Assembly (NCBI GenBank): GCA_963776565.1
Contig: CAVZNF010000005.1
Coordinates: 310,001-374,000, forward strand
DNA length: 64,000 nt
Origin: GMQP-bins7 sp963776565
GTDB taxonomy: Bacteria; Actinomycetota; Thermoleophilia; Gaiellales; Gaiellaceae
Direction: 5' to 3'
Shown: positions 1 through 8,206 of the stretch, piece by piece
Numbering within the stretch: position 1 is the stretch's first letter
Layout of the letters: the number at the start of each line of letters is the position of its first letter
Program-made: the position numbers and the translations under genes
The notes under the pieces: model-generated
The model's database searches: none
Told to the model about the DNA's origin: nothing
Seen by the model: the letters and a program-made list of their open reading frames with translations, nothing else

Positions 1-1
1 C

Positions 2-2341
2 CTCGTCTCAGTCCGCTCGGGCGCCGCCGTCTCGATGCCGGGGATGATGGACTCGATCCTCAACCTCGGGCTGAACGACGTCGCGGTCGAGGGGCTCGCC
101 GTCTCCACCGGCAATCCGCGCTTCGCGCTCGACTCGTACCGCCGGCTCATCCAGATGTACGGGGAGGTCGTCGACGGCGTCGATGGACAGCGCCTCGAGC
201 AGGCGCTCACGGACATGAAGTCGGCCCGTGGCGTCTCGCAGGACGTCGACCTCACGGCGGACGATCTTCGTGAGCTCGTCGCGACCTACGCCGCGATCTA
301 CGAGGAAGAGACCCGCCGCTCGTTCCCGCAGGATCCGCGCGAGCAGCTTCGCCACGCGTACCGGGCCGTCTTCGACTCGTGGAACGCGCCTCGCGCGAAG
401 GTCTACCGGCGCGCCAACGACATCGCGGACGACCTCGGAACGGCGGTCAACGTCGTCCAGATGGTCTTCGGCAACCGTGGCGAGAGCTCGGGCACCGGTG
501 TCTGCTTCACGCGTAACCCGTCCACCGGTGAGCGGCGGCTCTACGGCGAGTTCCTCTCGAACGCGCAGGGGGAGGACGTCGTCGCCGGGATTCGCACACC
601 GGAGCCGATCGAGCGGATGCGCGAGCGGATGCCGCAGGCGTTCGACCAGCTCGTCGACACGCTCGATCGGCTCGAGTCGCACTACCGCGACCTGCAGGAC
701 ATCGAGTTCACGGTCGAGGAGGGCACGCTCTACCTTCTGCAGACGCGCACCGGCAAGCGCACCGCGACCGCGGCGTTGCGCGTGGCCGCGGAGATGGTCG
801 ACGAAGGGCTCATCTCCCGCGAGGAGGCGGTCGCACGGATCGACCCGGCTCAGCTCGATCAGCTGCTCCACCCGATGATCGACCCCGACGCGACGGTCGA
901 GGTCGCTGCCCGCGGGCTGAACGCATCGCCGGGCGCAGCATCGGGCGCCATCGTGCTCGACGCGGATACGGCCGAGGAGCGCGGCCGGGCGGGCGAAGAC
1001 GTGATCCTCGTCCGCTTGGAGACCACGCCTGACGACATCCACGGCCTCATCCGTGCTGCCGGCGTCCTGACGGCCCGCGGCGGAATGACCTCGCACGCTG
1101 CCGTTGTCGCTCGCGGGATGGGCAAGCCGTGCGTGGCAGGGTGCGAGGACCTCTCGATCGACGTCGCCGCGGGCACGGTGCGCATCGGCGAGCACGATCT
1201 CCGCGCCGGTGACGTGATCACCGTCGACGGCGGCACAGGACGAGTCATCGTGGGTGCCGTCCCACTCGTTCCTCCGGCGATCGACGAGAACTTCGGGACG
1301 ATCCTCGAGTGGGCCGACGACGTCCGGCGCCTGCGCGTGCGCGCGAACGCCGACACCCCGGAGGACGCTGCGAAGGCGCGCGAGTTCGGAGCCGAGGGCA
1401 TCGGCCTCTGCCGGACCGAGCACATGTTCATGGGCGAGGAGCGCCTGCCGGTCGTGCGCGAGATGATCCTCGCCCGCGACGAGGAGGAGCGCCGTTCGTC
1501 GCTCGATCGGCTGCTTCCCATGCAGCAGGGCGACTTCGAGGGGATCTTCGAGGCAATGGCCGGGCTCCCGGTGACGATCCGTCTCCTCGACCCACCGCTC
1601 CACGAGTTCCTGCCGTCGCTCGAGGAGGCGACCTCCGACGCGATGCGCGACCGGATCCGCCAGCTCCACGAGGCGAATCCGATGCTCGGCACGCGCGGCT
1701 GCCGGCTCGGCCTGCAGTTCCCCGAGATCTACGAGATGCAGGTTCGCGCGATCGTCCGCGCGGCACGCGCCGTCCACGAGCGGACGGGCGAGGCGCCACT
1801 CGTCGAGATCATGCATCCGCTCGTCGGCTTCACGGAGGAGCTCGCCCGTCTCCGCGAGCTCACCGAGCGCGTGGCGTCCGAGGAGCCGACGGTCGAGTAC
1901 CTCTGCGGGACGATGATCGAGCTCCCACGCGCCGCCTTGCGCGCGGACGAGATCGCCGTGGAGGCCGACTTCTTCTCCTTCGGGACGAACGACCTCACGC
2001 AGACGACGCTGGGCTTCTCGCGGGACGACGCGGAGGGGAAGTTCCTCACGTACTACCTCGAGCACGGGATACTCGAGCGCAACCCGTTCGAGGTGATCGA
2101 CGAGGAGGGTGTCGGCGAACTCATGCGGATCGCCGTCGAGCGTGGGCGAGGGGCGAAGCCGGCGATCAAACTCGGGATCTGCGGTGAGCACGGCGGCGAG
2201 CCGAACTCGGTCGCCTTCTGCCACCGGCTCGGGCTCGACTACGTCTCGTGCTCGCCGTATCGCGTTCCGCTCGCGCGGCTCGCCGCAGCGCAGGCGGCCC
2301 TCGCAGAAGCGGGCGTCACGGCCGTCGCCGTCGGAGGCTGA
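2..2341 (+). CDS. ppdK: Pyruvate, phosphate dikinase (5' truncated by window edge)
   Basis: Interconverts pyruvate, ATP and Pi with PEP, AMP and PPi in the cytoplasm. The frame is already open at base 2, so the N-terminal part of the nucleotide-binding domain lies outside the window; the ATG at 35 is internal (context SMPGMMDSILNLG). The visible part ends the ATP-grasp region, then has the swivelling phosphohistidine domain with TSHAAVVAR (phospho-His codon at 1094-1096) and the PEP/pyruvate barrel with FFSFGTNDLTQ and the catalytic-Cys motif GICGEHGGEP near 2176. No frame change over 2.3 kb. The convergent rhomboid gene ends 3 bp downstream. Identification is firm; direction of flux cannot be told. 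Confidence 0.96.
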   Translation, partial: LVSVRSGAAVSMPGMMDSILNLGLNDVAVEGLAVSTGNPRFALDSYRRLIQMYGEVVDGVDGQRLEQALTDMKSARGVSQDVDLTADDLRELVATYAAIYEEETRRSFPQDPREQLRHAYRAVFDSWNAPRAKVYRRANDIADDLGTAVNVVQMVFGNRGESSGTGVCFTRNPSTGERRLYGEFLSNAQGEDVVAGIRTPEPIERMRERMPQAFDQLVDTLDRLESHYRDLQDIEFTVEEGTLYLLQTRTGKRTATAALRVAAEMVDEGLISREEAVARIDPAQLDQLLHPMIDPDATVEVAARGLNASPGAASGAIVLDADTAEERGRAGEDVILVRLETTPDDIHGLIRAAGVLTARGGMTSHAAVVARGMGKPCVAGCEDLSIDVAAGTVRIGEHDLRAGDVITVDGGTGRVIVGAVPLVPPAIDENFGTILEWADDVRRLRVRANADTPEDAAKAREFGAEGIGLCRTEHMFMGEERLPVVREMILARDEEERRSSLDRLLPMQQGDFEGIFEAMAGLPVTIRLLDPPLHEFLPSLEEATSDAMRDRIRQLHEANPMLGTRGCRLGLQFPEIYEMQVRAIVRAARAVHERTGEAPLVEIMHPLVGFTEELARLRELTERVASEEPTVEYLCGTMIELPRAALRADEIAVEADFFSFGTNDLTQTTLGFSRDDAEGKFLTYYLEHGILERNPFEVIDEEGVGELMRIAVERGRGAKPAIKLGICGEHGGEPNSVAFCHRLGLDYVSCSPYRVPLARLAAAQAALAEAGVTAVAVGG

Positions 2342-2344
2342 CGC

Positions 2345-3169
2345 TCAGCCCACCTGCGCGACCGCGACGCCGACGCTCAACACACCGATCGCGGCGATCG
2401 AGAGGGTTGCCAGCGCCGGCGAGCGCCTGAAGCTCGAGTAGGCGAGCGCGCACAGCCCTCCCCCGATCAGCCCTCCGATGTGGCCGCCGATCGAGATCCC
2501 GGGGATGACGAACGTGATGGCGAGGTTGAAGACGACGAGCCCCATCGCCTGTCCGCCGAAGACCCAGATGCGGCGCGCCTCGAGCACGAGCGCCGCGCCC
2601 ATGAGCCCCCAGATGGCGCCTGAGGCACCCACGGTCAAAGCGTTCGGCGACCAGATGAGCGCTCCCGCCGAACCGGCGAGACCGGATGCGATGTAGACGA
2701 GCGCATAGCGTGCGTGACCGAAATAGTGCTCGAGCGCAGGCCCGATGAACCAGAGCACGAGCATGTTCATCCCAAGGTGGAGCGGGCCGTAGTGCAGGAA
2801 CGGCGCCGTGATCAGGCGCCACCAGTCACCGTTCGCAACGGCCGGCCCGTACAGGACGCCGTGGACGTAGATCCAGCCCGACTGCGCGCTGAGGCCGGCT
2901 CCCATCGCGAGCTGGAGCACGAACACACCGACGTTCATGCCGATGAGCGTGTAGGTCACGATCGGTCCCGACAGGGAGATCGACTGCGACGCGCGACGAG
3001 CTGCCTGGCGCGGTGCCGCCGTCTTGCCGCCCGTCGTCGCGTGATCCGGGCAGCGGATGCCGACGGGCCCGTACGTCATGCAGTCCGGGCAGATACCGCG
3101 ACCGCACTCGGAGCACGAGACGTAGGTCTCGCGGTCGGGATGCCTGTAGCAGCGAAGCGGCTCGTCCAC
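2345..3169 (-). CDS. Rhomboid family intramembrane serine protease with N-terminal zinc finger
   Basis: Predicted 274-residue inner-membrane protease. Residues 7-43 hold a B-box-like Cys/His cluster (CYRH, CSEC, CPDC, CPDH), common in actinobacterial rhomboids. Six to seven hydrophobic segments follow. The catalytic serine is in GASG (Ser183) and the partner histidine is in GGHIGG (His230); the loop motif HYGPLHLGMNM is also present. The frame is open far upstream, but GTG at 3169 is chosen because a TACGCT -10 hexamer lies 7 nt before it and the zinc finger begins right after. It is divergent from comB with 18 bp between start codons. Substrate unknown. Confidence 0.92.
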   Translation of the reverse strand: MDEPLRCYRHPDRETYVSCSECGRGICPDCMTYGPVGIRCPDHATTGGKTAAPRQAARRASQSISLSGPIVTYTLIGMNVGVFVLQLAMGAGLSAQSGWIYVHGVLYGPAVANGDWWRLITAPFLHYGPLHLGMNMLVLWFIGPALEHYFGHARYALVYIASGLAGSAGALIWSPNALTVGASGAIWGLMGAALVLEARRIWVFGGQAMGLVVFNLAITFVIPGISIGGHIGGLIGGGLCALAYSSFRRSPALATLSIAAIGVLSVGVAVAQVG

Positions 3170-3175
3170 CGCGGC

Positions 3176-3182
3176 TAGCGTA
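3176..3182. promoter_or_regulatory. Overlapping divergent -10 elements for rhomboid and comB genes
   Basis: The plus strand reads TAGCGT at 3176-3181, exactly 6 nt before the comB GTG. The minus strand reads TACGCT (3182-3177), 7 nt before the rhomboid GTG. Both match the actinobacterial TANNNT -10 pattern and share five base pairs, so both genes probably make leaderless mRNAs and the two promoters should exclude each other sterically. No clear -35 is seen. Confidence 0.6.
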
Positions 3183-3187
3183 CCCGC

Positions 3188-3887
3188 GTGCGAGTCGACG
3201 TCGTCTTCACCCCGGACGAGGCCGGAGCGGCACCGACAGGCATCGTGATCGACGTCATCCGCGCCACCTCCACCATGTGTCAGGCGCTTGCATCCGGCTA
3301 TCGGCGGGTGTACTGCACGGCAGAGGTGGAGGAGGCTCGCGCGCTTCGCGAGGCCCTCGGCGAAGGAATCCTCGGCGGCGAGCGTCAGGCCGTTCGCATC
3401 CCCGGATTCGATCTCGGGAACTCGCCGCGCGAGTACCTCGAGACGGCGGGCGAGACGCTGATCCTCTCGACGACGAACGGGACGCGCGCCGTCGTGTCGG
3501 CCGCAGTTCGCTGCGAGCGCGTGCTCATCGCGTCGCTCCTCAACCTCTCGGCTGTCGTGGATGCCGCACGCGAGGCCGGCGAGGACGTCGTCGTCGTGTG
3601 CGCCGGCGTCCAGGGGACGCTCGCGCTCGACGACGCGTACGTCGCGGGCCGCATCGTCGAATTGCTCGAGTGGGAGCGCACCGACGCGGCCGTTGCCGCC
3701 GCTCGCCTGGCAGCGACGTGGAGCGGGGCGGAGGAGGCCTTCCGCGCGTCGAAGAGCGGCCGCAACCTCATGGAGAACGCTCCGGAGCTCGAGGCGGACA
3801 TCCCCTTCTGCGCCCGCGAGAGCGTCCTCGACGTGGTGCCGCGCCTCGTCGCGCTGCGTGACGGCGCTGCCGAGATCGTCGCTCTGA
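3188..3887 (+). CDS. comB: 2-phosphosulfolactate phosphatase family protein (ComB-like)
   Basis: ComB removes phosphate from 2-phosphosulfolactate in coenzyme M-type sulfonate synthesis; in Bacteria without methanogenesis the true substrate is uncertain. The N-terminal pattern DVIRATSTM, the stretch GGERQAVRIPGFDLGNSP, STTNGTRAV, and CAGVQGTLALDDAYVAGRI are family hallmarks. GTG 3188 follows a TAGCGT -10 by 6 nt. The frame as written runs on without stop into the next gene (to 4276). The family ends near 230-240 residues and a TGA lies one frame over at 3885-3887, so a single-base indel close to the end is likely and the 3' coordinate is an estimate. Confidence 0.85.
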
Positions 3888-3952
3888 GAGATTCGCGGGA
3901 TCACCCGCCTGGTCGAGATCGAGCCCGGCGGCGCCGGTCTAGACTCGACGCG

Positions 3953-4706
3953 GTGATCGTCAACCGCGACCCACGGTGCGTGGCCCGTACACGGCGTTCG
4001 CCGAGGTCGCGGGCGCGTACGAGCGCGGCTCGACCCGGCTATCCGGAGGAGGCTGTCCGTGGCTCGTCGGATCGGAGCCGCGCGACGTCGTCGACCTCGG
4101 CGCCGGCACGGGGAAGCTCACGCGCGCTCTGGTCGGCACTCGGGCACCGCGTCGACGGCGGTCGAGCCACTCGACGAGATGCGCGCCGAGCTCGAGGTGG
4201 CGTTGCCCGGAGCTCGCGCGCTCGCCGGGCAGCGCCGAGGCGATGCCGCTGCCGGACCCTCGGCGGACGTCGGTGACGTCGGCACAGGCGTTCCACTGGT
4301 TCGACCACGATGCGGCGCTGCCCGAGATCGCGCCGCGTGCTCCGGCCCGACGGCCGGCTCGCGCTCGTCTGGAACTCCCGCGACGATCGCGACCCGTGGA
4401 TGGCCCGGCTGAGCGAGATCATCGGCAACGAGACGGTCGCAGGATCTGGAAGTGATTCCCGATCCTCGAGGAGAGCGGGCTAGTTCGGTCAAGGTGGAGA
4501 CCGCGCAGTTCTCGCTCCGAGCAGGCACCTCGATCGCGACGGGCTGCTCGACCTCGTCCTCTCGCGGAGCTACCTGGCGAAGCTTCCGCCGCCGGATCGG
4601 GAGCCGGTTCTCGACGCGGTCGGTCAGCCTCTACGACGAGACCGCGGCAGCCGACGGCGTGCGACTCGCCTACGTCACGGAGTGCTTCCGCGCCGAGCGG
4701 CGCTAG
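3953..4706 (+). pseudogene. Class I SAM-dependent methyltransferase, multiply frameshifted
   Basis: Pieces from three frames assemble into one methyltransferase: FAEVAGAYER, then RPGYPEEAV, then the SAM-binding motif DVVDLGAGTGKLTRALVG, AVEPLDEMRAELE, SAQAFHWFDHDAAL (acceptor-side motif of the UbiE/YdaC-like group), LRPDGRLAL, and the tail AYVTECFRAERR ending at TAG 4706. At least six frame changes are needed in about 750 bp. GTG 3953 is preceded by TAGACT with 7 nt spacing. The density of breaks is far above neighbours such as ppdK, so this is either a decaying gene or an error-rich patch of the assembly. Confidence 0.7.
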
Positions 4707-4796
4707 CCGAGCCAGCTCCCCCTCGACGCTCGAAACGACCTGAATTCGTTCCCTTCGAGCTTTGCTCTGTAGCCGTGCTTTCCGGGCCGAAGGCTG

Positions 4797-5192
4797 TTAA
4801 TCGAACTCGCGGCGGACGGCCTCGACGTTGTTGCCGTCGGGGTCCAGGAGGAAAGCCGCGTAGTAGCGACCGCCGTACTCGGAGCTGTACTGCTCGCGGA
4901 CGCCTGGGGCGCCGTTGTCTCGTGCTCCTGCCTCGATGCCGGCGCGGTGGAAGGCGTCGACCTGCTCGCGTGAGTCGGCGACGAATGCGATGTGCACCGG
5001 CCCGCTCGTCCGCGGCTCGTCGTCTGTGACGACGAGGTTCGCGAACTGCGCTCCGCGCTCAGCCTCCCAGACGGCAGGAATGCCGAGCGGCTCGAGGACT
5101 GCCTTGTAGAACGCGACGCTCGCCGCCGCGTCCTGCACGCGGATGTGCACGTGATCGATGACGACGCGCGTCCAGTCCCAGTCCACGCTCAT
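4797..5192 (-). CDS. VOC/glyoxalase-family protein
   Basis: A 131-residue single-unit vicinal-oxygen-chelate fold protein, expected to dimerise so that two betaalphabetabetabeta modules form the metal site. Seen: IDHVHIRVQDAAASVAFYK at the N-terminus, VHIAFVADSREQVDAFH in the middle and FLLDPDGNNVEAV at the end, giving His and Glu metal-ligand candidates. ATG 5192 is preceded by TAGCGT with a 6-nt spacer, so the mRNA is probably leaderless. The substrate cannot be told; catechol dioxygenase, glyoxalase and resistance proteins share the fold. It is divergent from the SOS-regulated imuB. Confidence 0.85.
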   Translation of the reverse strand: MSVDWDWTRVVIDHVHIRVQDAAASVAFYKAVLEPLGIPAVWEAERGAQFANLVVTDDEPRTSGPVHIAFVADSREQVDAFHRAGIEAGARDNGAPGVREQYSSEYGGRYYAAFLLDPDGNNVEAVRREFD

Positions 5193-5198
5193 GGCCAG

Positions 5199-5204
5199 AC
5201 GCTA
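5199..5204 (-). promoter_or_regulatory. -10 element of the glyoxalase-like gene (leaderless)
   Basis: The minus strand reads TAGCGT exactly 6 nt upstream of ATG 5192, the spacing expected when transcription begins at the start codon. Confidence 0.5.
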
Positions 5205-5217
5205 ACAGGAAATTGAG

Positions 5218-5257
5218 TTGACAGGAGAACGTATGTTCGTATAGAACATGTGTTCGA
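5218..5257 (+). promoter_or_regulatory. SOS promoter of imuB with two tandem LexA boxes
   Basis: TTGACA at 5218-5223 and TATAGA at 5240-5245 (16-bp spacer) form a near-consensus promoter. Two GAAC-N4-GTTC palindromes of the Gram-positive/actinobacterial LexA type sit on it: 5227-5238, inside the spacer, and 5244-5255, over the -10 and the start point. The second box ends 2 bp before ATG 5258, so the transcript must have almost no leader. LexA bound here would block polymerase at both positions. Confidence 0.88.
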
Positions 5258-6442
5258 ATGGTCGCGTGTCTCCTCATTCCGGGGTTCGAGCTGAGAGCGG
5301 CGCTGCGCGCACGGCCGAGGCTGGCGCTCGTCCCCGCGGCGCTCGCGCCGGAGGCGGGAGAGGAGCCGCTTCTCGGGCCGGTCACCGCGGCGGCCGAAGC
5401 AGCCGGAGTGAAGCCGGGGATGCGCCTGGGGGAGGCGCTCGCCACCTGCCCGTCACTCGTTCTCGTCGATCGCGATCCAGCCGCTGTCGAGCGGGAGTGG
5501 GAGGGTGTCCTGCGGCGCCTCGAGGACGCGGGCTTCGCCGTCGATCCGGTCGAGCAGGGCGCAGTCGTCTTCGAGACGAAGGGCGTCGAGCGCCTGTACG
5601 GCGGTGTTCAGCCGGCGCTCGAGCGCGCGCTCGCGGCGGTCGGCTCGACGTGGGATCCGCGCATCGGCGCTGCCGGCAGGCGCTTCACCGCGCTCGCAGC
5701 CGCGAGCGTCGCCCGTCCCGGTCAGATTCTTCTCGTCGCCGCCAAGGAGGAAGAGGCGTTCCTCGAGCCGCTGCCGCTCTCTCTGCTTCCGATGACACCG
5801 AACCGCTATGCGGAGCTCGAGGGTCTCGGGCTCCGATCTCTCGGCGAGCTGGCGCAGCTGCCCGGCGGCGCAGTCGCGGAGCGTCTGGGAGTGGAGGGAC
5901 GGAATGCATGGCGGCTCGCCCAAGGCGGCCGTACAGCGCGAGTGCGTGGGCGCAAGCCCGCCTCGGAGCTCGTCGAGGCCCTCACCTTCCCGGAAGCGAT
6001 CGCGAACGAGCTCACGCTGCGACGGGCGCTCGGCTCCCTCCTCGAGCGCCTGCTCGCGCGTCCAGAACGGGCCGGGCGGCCGTTTCGAAAACTCGCGCTG
6101 GTCGCCCGGCTCGTCGACGGTGGCTCATGGCGGAGAGTCGCGACGCTGCGCGATGCGACTGCCGATGTGGGCCGTCTCCGATCGGCGCTCGGGCCGAAGC
6201 TGCAGGAGCTTCCCGCGCCGATCGTCGAGCTTCGCCTCGAGGCGGTCGAGCTCGCGGAGCACACGGGGCAGCAGCTCGCGCTCGTCGAGCCGGCGGGCGA
6301 GGAGAACGTCGTACGCCTGCGTGAAGGGCTGCGCCAGGTGCGTGCGAGCACGGGGTCGGGGTCGGTGTGCGCAGTGGTGGAGGTTGCGCCGTGGTCGCGG
6401 GTTCCGGAAGCGCGAGCGCTGGTCGTTCCGCGGGACGATTAA
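5258..6442 (+). CDS. imuB: ImuB-like Y-family polymerase paralogue (mutasome adaptor)
   Basis: A 394-residue member of the DinB/UmuC superfamily of the ImuB branch, which is catalytically inactive and recruits the error-prone polymerase DnaE2 to damaged DNA. It starts MVACLLIPGFELRAAL where an active polymerase has the first acidic residue in a D-x-D/N motif; the second acidic motif is also absent (VEQGAVVFETKGVERLYGG). A helix-hairpin-helix segment (LGLRSLGELAQLPGGAVAERLG) and a little-finger-like C-terminus follow. It lies under a double LexA-box promoter. No ImuA is visible in the window. DnaE2 lies 1.8 kb downstream on the same strand. Confidence 0.9.
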   Translation: MVACLLIPGFELRAALRARPRLALVPAALAPEAGEEPLLGPVTAAAEAAGVKPGMRLGEALATCPSLVLVDRDPAAVEREWEGVLRRLEDAGFAVDPVEQGAVVFETKGVERLYGGVQPALERALAAVGSTWDPRIGAAGRRFTALAAASVARPGQILLVAAKEEEAFLEPLPLSLLPMTPNRYAELEGLGLRSLGELAQLPGGAVAERLGVEGRNAWRLAQGGRTARVRGRKPASELVEALTFPEAIANELTLRRALGSLLERLLARPERAGRPFRKLALVARLVDGGSWRRVATLRDATADVGRLRSALGPKLQELPAPIVELRLEAVELAEHTGQQLALVEPAGEENVVRLREGLRQVRASTGSGSVCAVVEVAPWSRVPEARALVVPRDD

Positions 6443-6666
6443 ATGCTCCACGGCCGGCGCTCGTCGAGACCGGGCCGGGTGGGACGCCACACGTCGTGAA
6501 CCGCGAGCACGTGCAGCTCGTGCGCGAGGAATGGCGCGTCGTCGATCGTTGGTGGACGGACGAGCCCGTCGACCGGCACTACTTCGAGGTCGTTCTCGAA
6601 GGCGGCCGGAACGTCTGCGTCTATCGCGACGCCGAGAAGCTGTGCTGGTTCACTCAGCAGGCCTAG
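6443..6666 (+). CDS. DUF6504 family small protein, probable frameshift at start codon
   Basis: A protein of about 74 residues of the type found between imuB and dnaE2 in Actinomycetota. Its core is REHVQLVREEWRVVDRWWTDEP followed by RHYFEVVLEGG, VCVYRD and CWF. ATG 6443 directly abuts the imuB stop (TTAAATG), but the conserved frame APRPALVETG is one base off. Inserting one G after ATG would give a clean start, so a missing base is likely. Without correction the frame has only a GTG at 6391 inside imuB. The function is unknown; position suggests a mutasome accessory. Confidence 0.72.
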
Positions 6667-7055
6667 ACGTCGAAGACGTCGTGGCGCTCGAAGAACGCGA
6701 CGTCGGGCTCGATGCCCTGCGCGCGGAGGTCGCGGAGCTCTCGGCGGTACTGCACGAAGCCGCCCGGCGTATGGAGGTTGAGCATCCTCGCCGGCGTCTC
6801 GCCCGTGTTCGTGAACCAGTGAACGACGTTCGGCGGCGCGAGGACGTACGCGCCGGGAGTCGCGTGGACGACGTTGTCGCCGACGTGGAACTCGAGCTCG
6901 CCTTCGAGGACGTAGAACGAGTCGCTGTGGGCCTTGTGGAAGTGGGGGTCGACGCCGCTTCCCGGGTCGAACGTGATCTCGAGCAAGGAGAGCTCGGGAC
7001 GGTCGGCCTTCACGGGGTTGCCCTCGTCGGGGCGAAGCGCGATCGGCTCGTCCAC
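6663..7055 (-). CDS. Single-domain cupin protein
   Basis: A 130-residue Cupin_2 protein. The metal-binding cupin motif 1 reads HFHKAHSDSFYVLEGELEFHVG (two His, one Glu candidates) and motif 2 reads PPNVVHWFTNTG with its His. The extended C-terminus contains NLHTPGGFVQYRR, also seen in the larger bicupin nearby, so the two are probably paralogues. GTG 7055 sits directly after the stop of the upstream TfoX-N gene. Substrate unknown; quercetinase-like and sugar-isomerase functions share this fold. Confidence 0.85.
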   Translation of the reverse strand: MDEPIALRPDEGNPVKADRPELSLLEITFDPGSGVDPHFHKAHSDSFYVLEGELEFHVGDNVVHATPGAYVLAPPNVVHWFTNTGETPARMLNLHTPGGFVQYRRELRDLRAQGIEPDVAFFERHDVFDV

Positions 7056-7343
7056 TCAGATCGCCTGTTCGACGAGGCGGAGCCACTCGTCGGAGAGCGT
7101 CTCGGGGACGAGCACCCACTCCTTCATCACTCGTCCCATGCCGGGGTCGAACGGCTGGGCGCCGGCTTCGAGCGCGTCCTCTCGCTGTGCGACGTCGGTG
7201 AGCTTGACCGTGAGCCCGCCGTCCTTCCAGTGTCCGACGACGACCTTGCCATTCTCGCGCTTCAAGCACGGCATCCCGAACATCTTCGACTCGTGGAGCG
7301 GATGCCTCGCGGTAACGTCGGCAACGAGCTCGTCCCAGGTCAC
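7056..7343 (-). CDS. TfoX N-terminal domain protein
   Basis: A 95-residue protein matching the stand-alone TfoX/Sxy N-terminal domain: KMFGMPCLKRENGK, VVVGHW, LTVKLTD, FDPGMGRVMKEWVLVPE. In Enterobacteria TfoX controls competence, but stand-alone copies in Actinomycetota have no proven role. It is immediately followed by, and coupled to, the single-cupin gene; the bicupin stop lies 10 bp upstream of its start, so the three probably form one minus-strand operon. Confidence 0.8.
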   Translation of the reverse strand: MTWDELVADVTARHPLHESKMFGMPCLKRENGKVVVGHWKDGGLTVKLTDVAQREDALEAGAQPFDPGMGRVMKEWVLVPETLSDEWLRLVEQAI

Positions 7344-7352
7344 GTCTGGAAC

Positions 7353-8189
7353 CTACTCCGAGAGGCGCACTGCGACAACGCCTGCAGGGTCGACGCCGCC
7401 GTCCTCCGGCGGGTCGAACTGGTCGAAGTCGGAGTTCCGCCCGCGCATGTAGTCGGCAAAGCCGGACGACGGCATATGGAAGTTGAGTGCGCGGGTATGC
7501 CCGCCCGAGTCGTTGTCGAAGCCGTGCACGACGCCCGGCGGGAAGACGACGAGCGTGCCGGCTGGAAGGGCGTGCGAGCCGTCGCGCACGTGGAACGTGA
7601 ACTCGCCTTCGAGGACGAGGAACGCGTCGGCGTGCTCGCGATGGACGTGCGGCGGCGCGCCGCGCTCGCCGGATCCGTAGTCGAACTCGGAGATCGTGAG
7701 CTCGTCGGCCTCCACGAGCACGGTCGCCCGCCGCTCCGGCCGATCGGTGATCCTGTCTCCCTCCGAGCCTCCCGCACGGCGGACGACGGCGAGGCCGGGG
7801 TCGCGTGCGACGACGTCGAGTGGGGACAGCTGGTCGAACGTGGCTGCCGAGCCGCGGACGTAGTCGCCGTATCCCGATCCCGGAGCGTGGAGGACGAGGA
7901 ACCGCGCCTGCTCGTCACCCGTCACCTCGAACGTGTGCACGACCTCGGGCGGGACGAACGCCCAGGTTTCGGGGCCTATTCGATGCACGCGATCCTCGAG
8001 CCGAAGATCGACCTTTCCCTCGATGACGAAGACCGCCTCGGCGTGTCGTGCGTGGACGTGGAGCGCCGTCCCTCCCCAGCCTGGAGCGGCACGCACCTCG
8101 ACCACGGCGAGCTGGTCGATGTCCGCGAGGAGCGTCACGTCCAGCTTCGGACTACCGAAGATGACCTCGCCTTCGCCGATCTCGACCAT
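7353..8189 (-). CDS. Bicupin protein
   Basis: A 278-residue protein with two cupin domains. Domain 1 (about 20-125) has ALHVHARHAEAVFVIEGKV and PPEVVHTFEV. Domain 2 (about 160-265) has PPHVHREHADAFLVLEGEF and PPGVVHGFDN. Both keep two His and the Glu of motif 1 and the His of motif 2, so both may bind metal. Each domain is followed by a similar segment (APGSGYGDYVRG and MPSSGFADYMRG), showing internal duplication. ATG 8189 is preceded by TAGGCT with 8-nt spacing. It is divergent from dnaE2 by 17 bp. Substrate unknown. Confidence 0.85.
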   Translation of the reverse strand: MVEIGEGEVIFGSPKLDVTLLADIDQLAVVEVRAAPGWGGTALHVHARHAEAVFVIEGKVDLRLEDRVHRIGPETWAFVPPEVVHTFEVTGDEQARFLVLHAPGSGYGDYVRGSAATFDQLSPLDVVARDPGLAVVRRAGGSEGDRITDRPERRATVLVEADELTISEFDYGSGERGAPPHVHREHADAFLVLEGEFTFHVRDGSHALPAGTLVVFPPGVVHGFDNDSGGHTRALNFHMPSSGFADYMRGRNSDFDQFDPPEDGGVDPAGVVAVRLSE

Positions 8190-8206
8190 CGTCCGGCAGC
8201 CTAGTC

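Noticed and set aside
8..2224. 738-codon open frame on the minus strand opposite ppdK
   Set aside because: It mirrors ppdK codon by codon, is rich in Arg/Asp/Leu/Val with no motif, and is a GC-driven antisense shadow.
3188..4276. ComB as a 362-residue protein with a new C-terminal domain
   Set aside because: The extra part is the methyltransferase region read in a wrong frame; a promoter and GTG for the next gene lie inside it.
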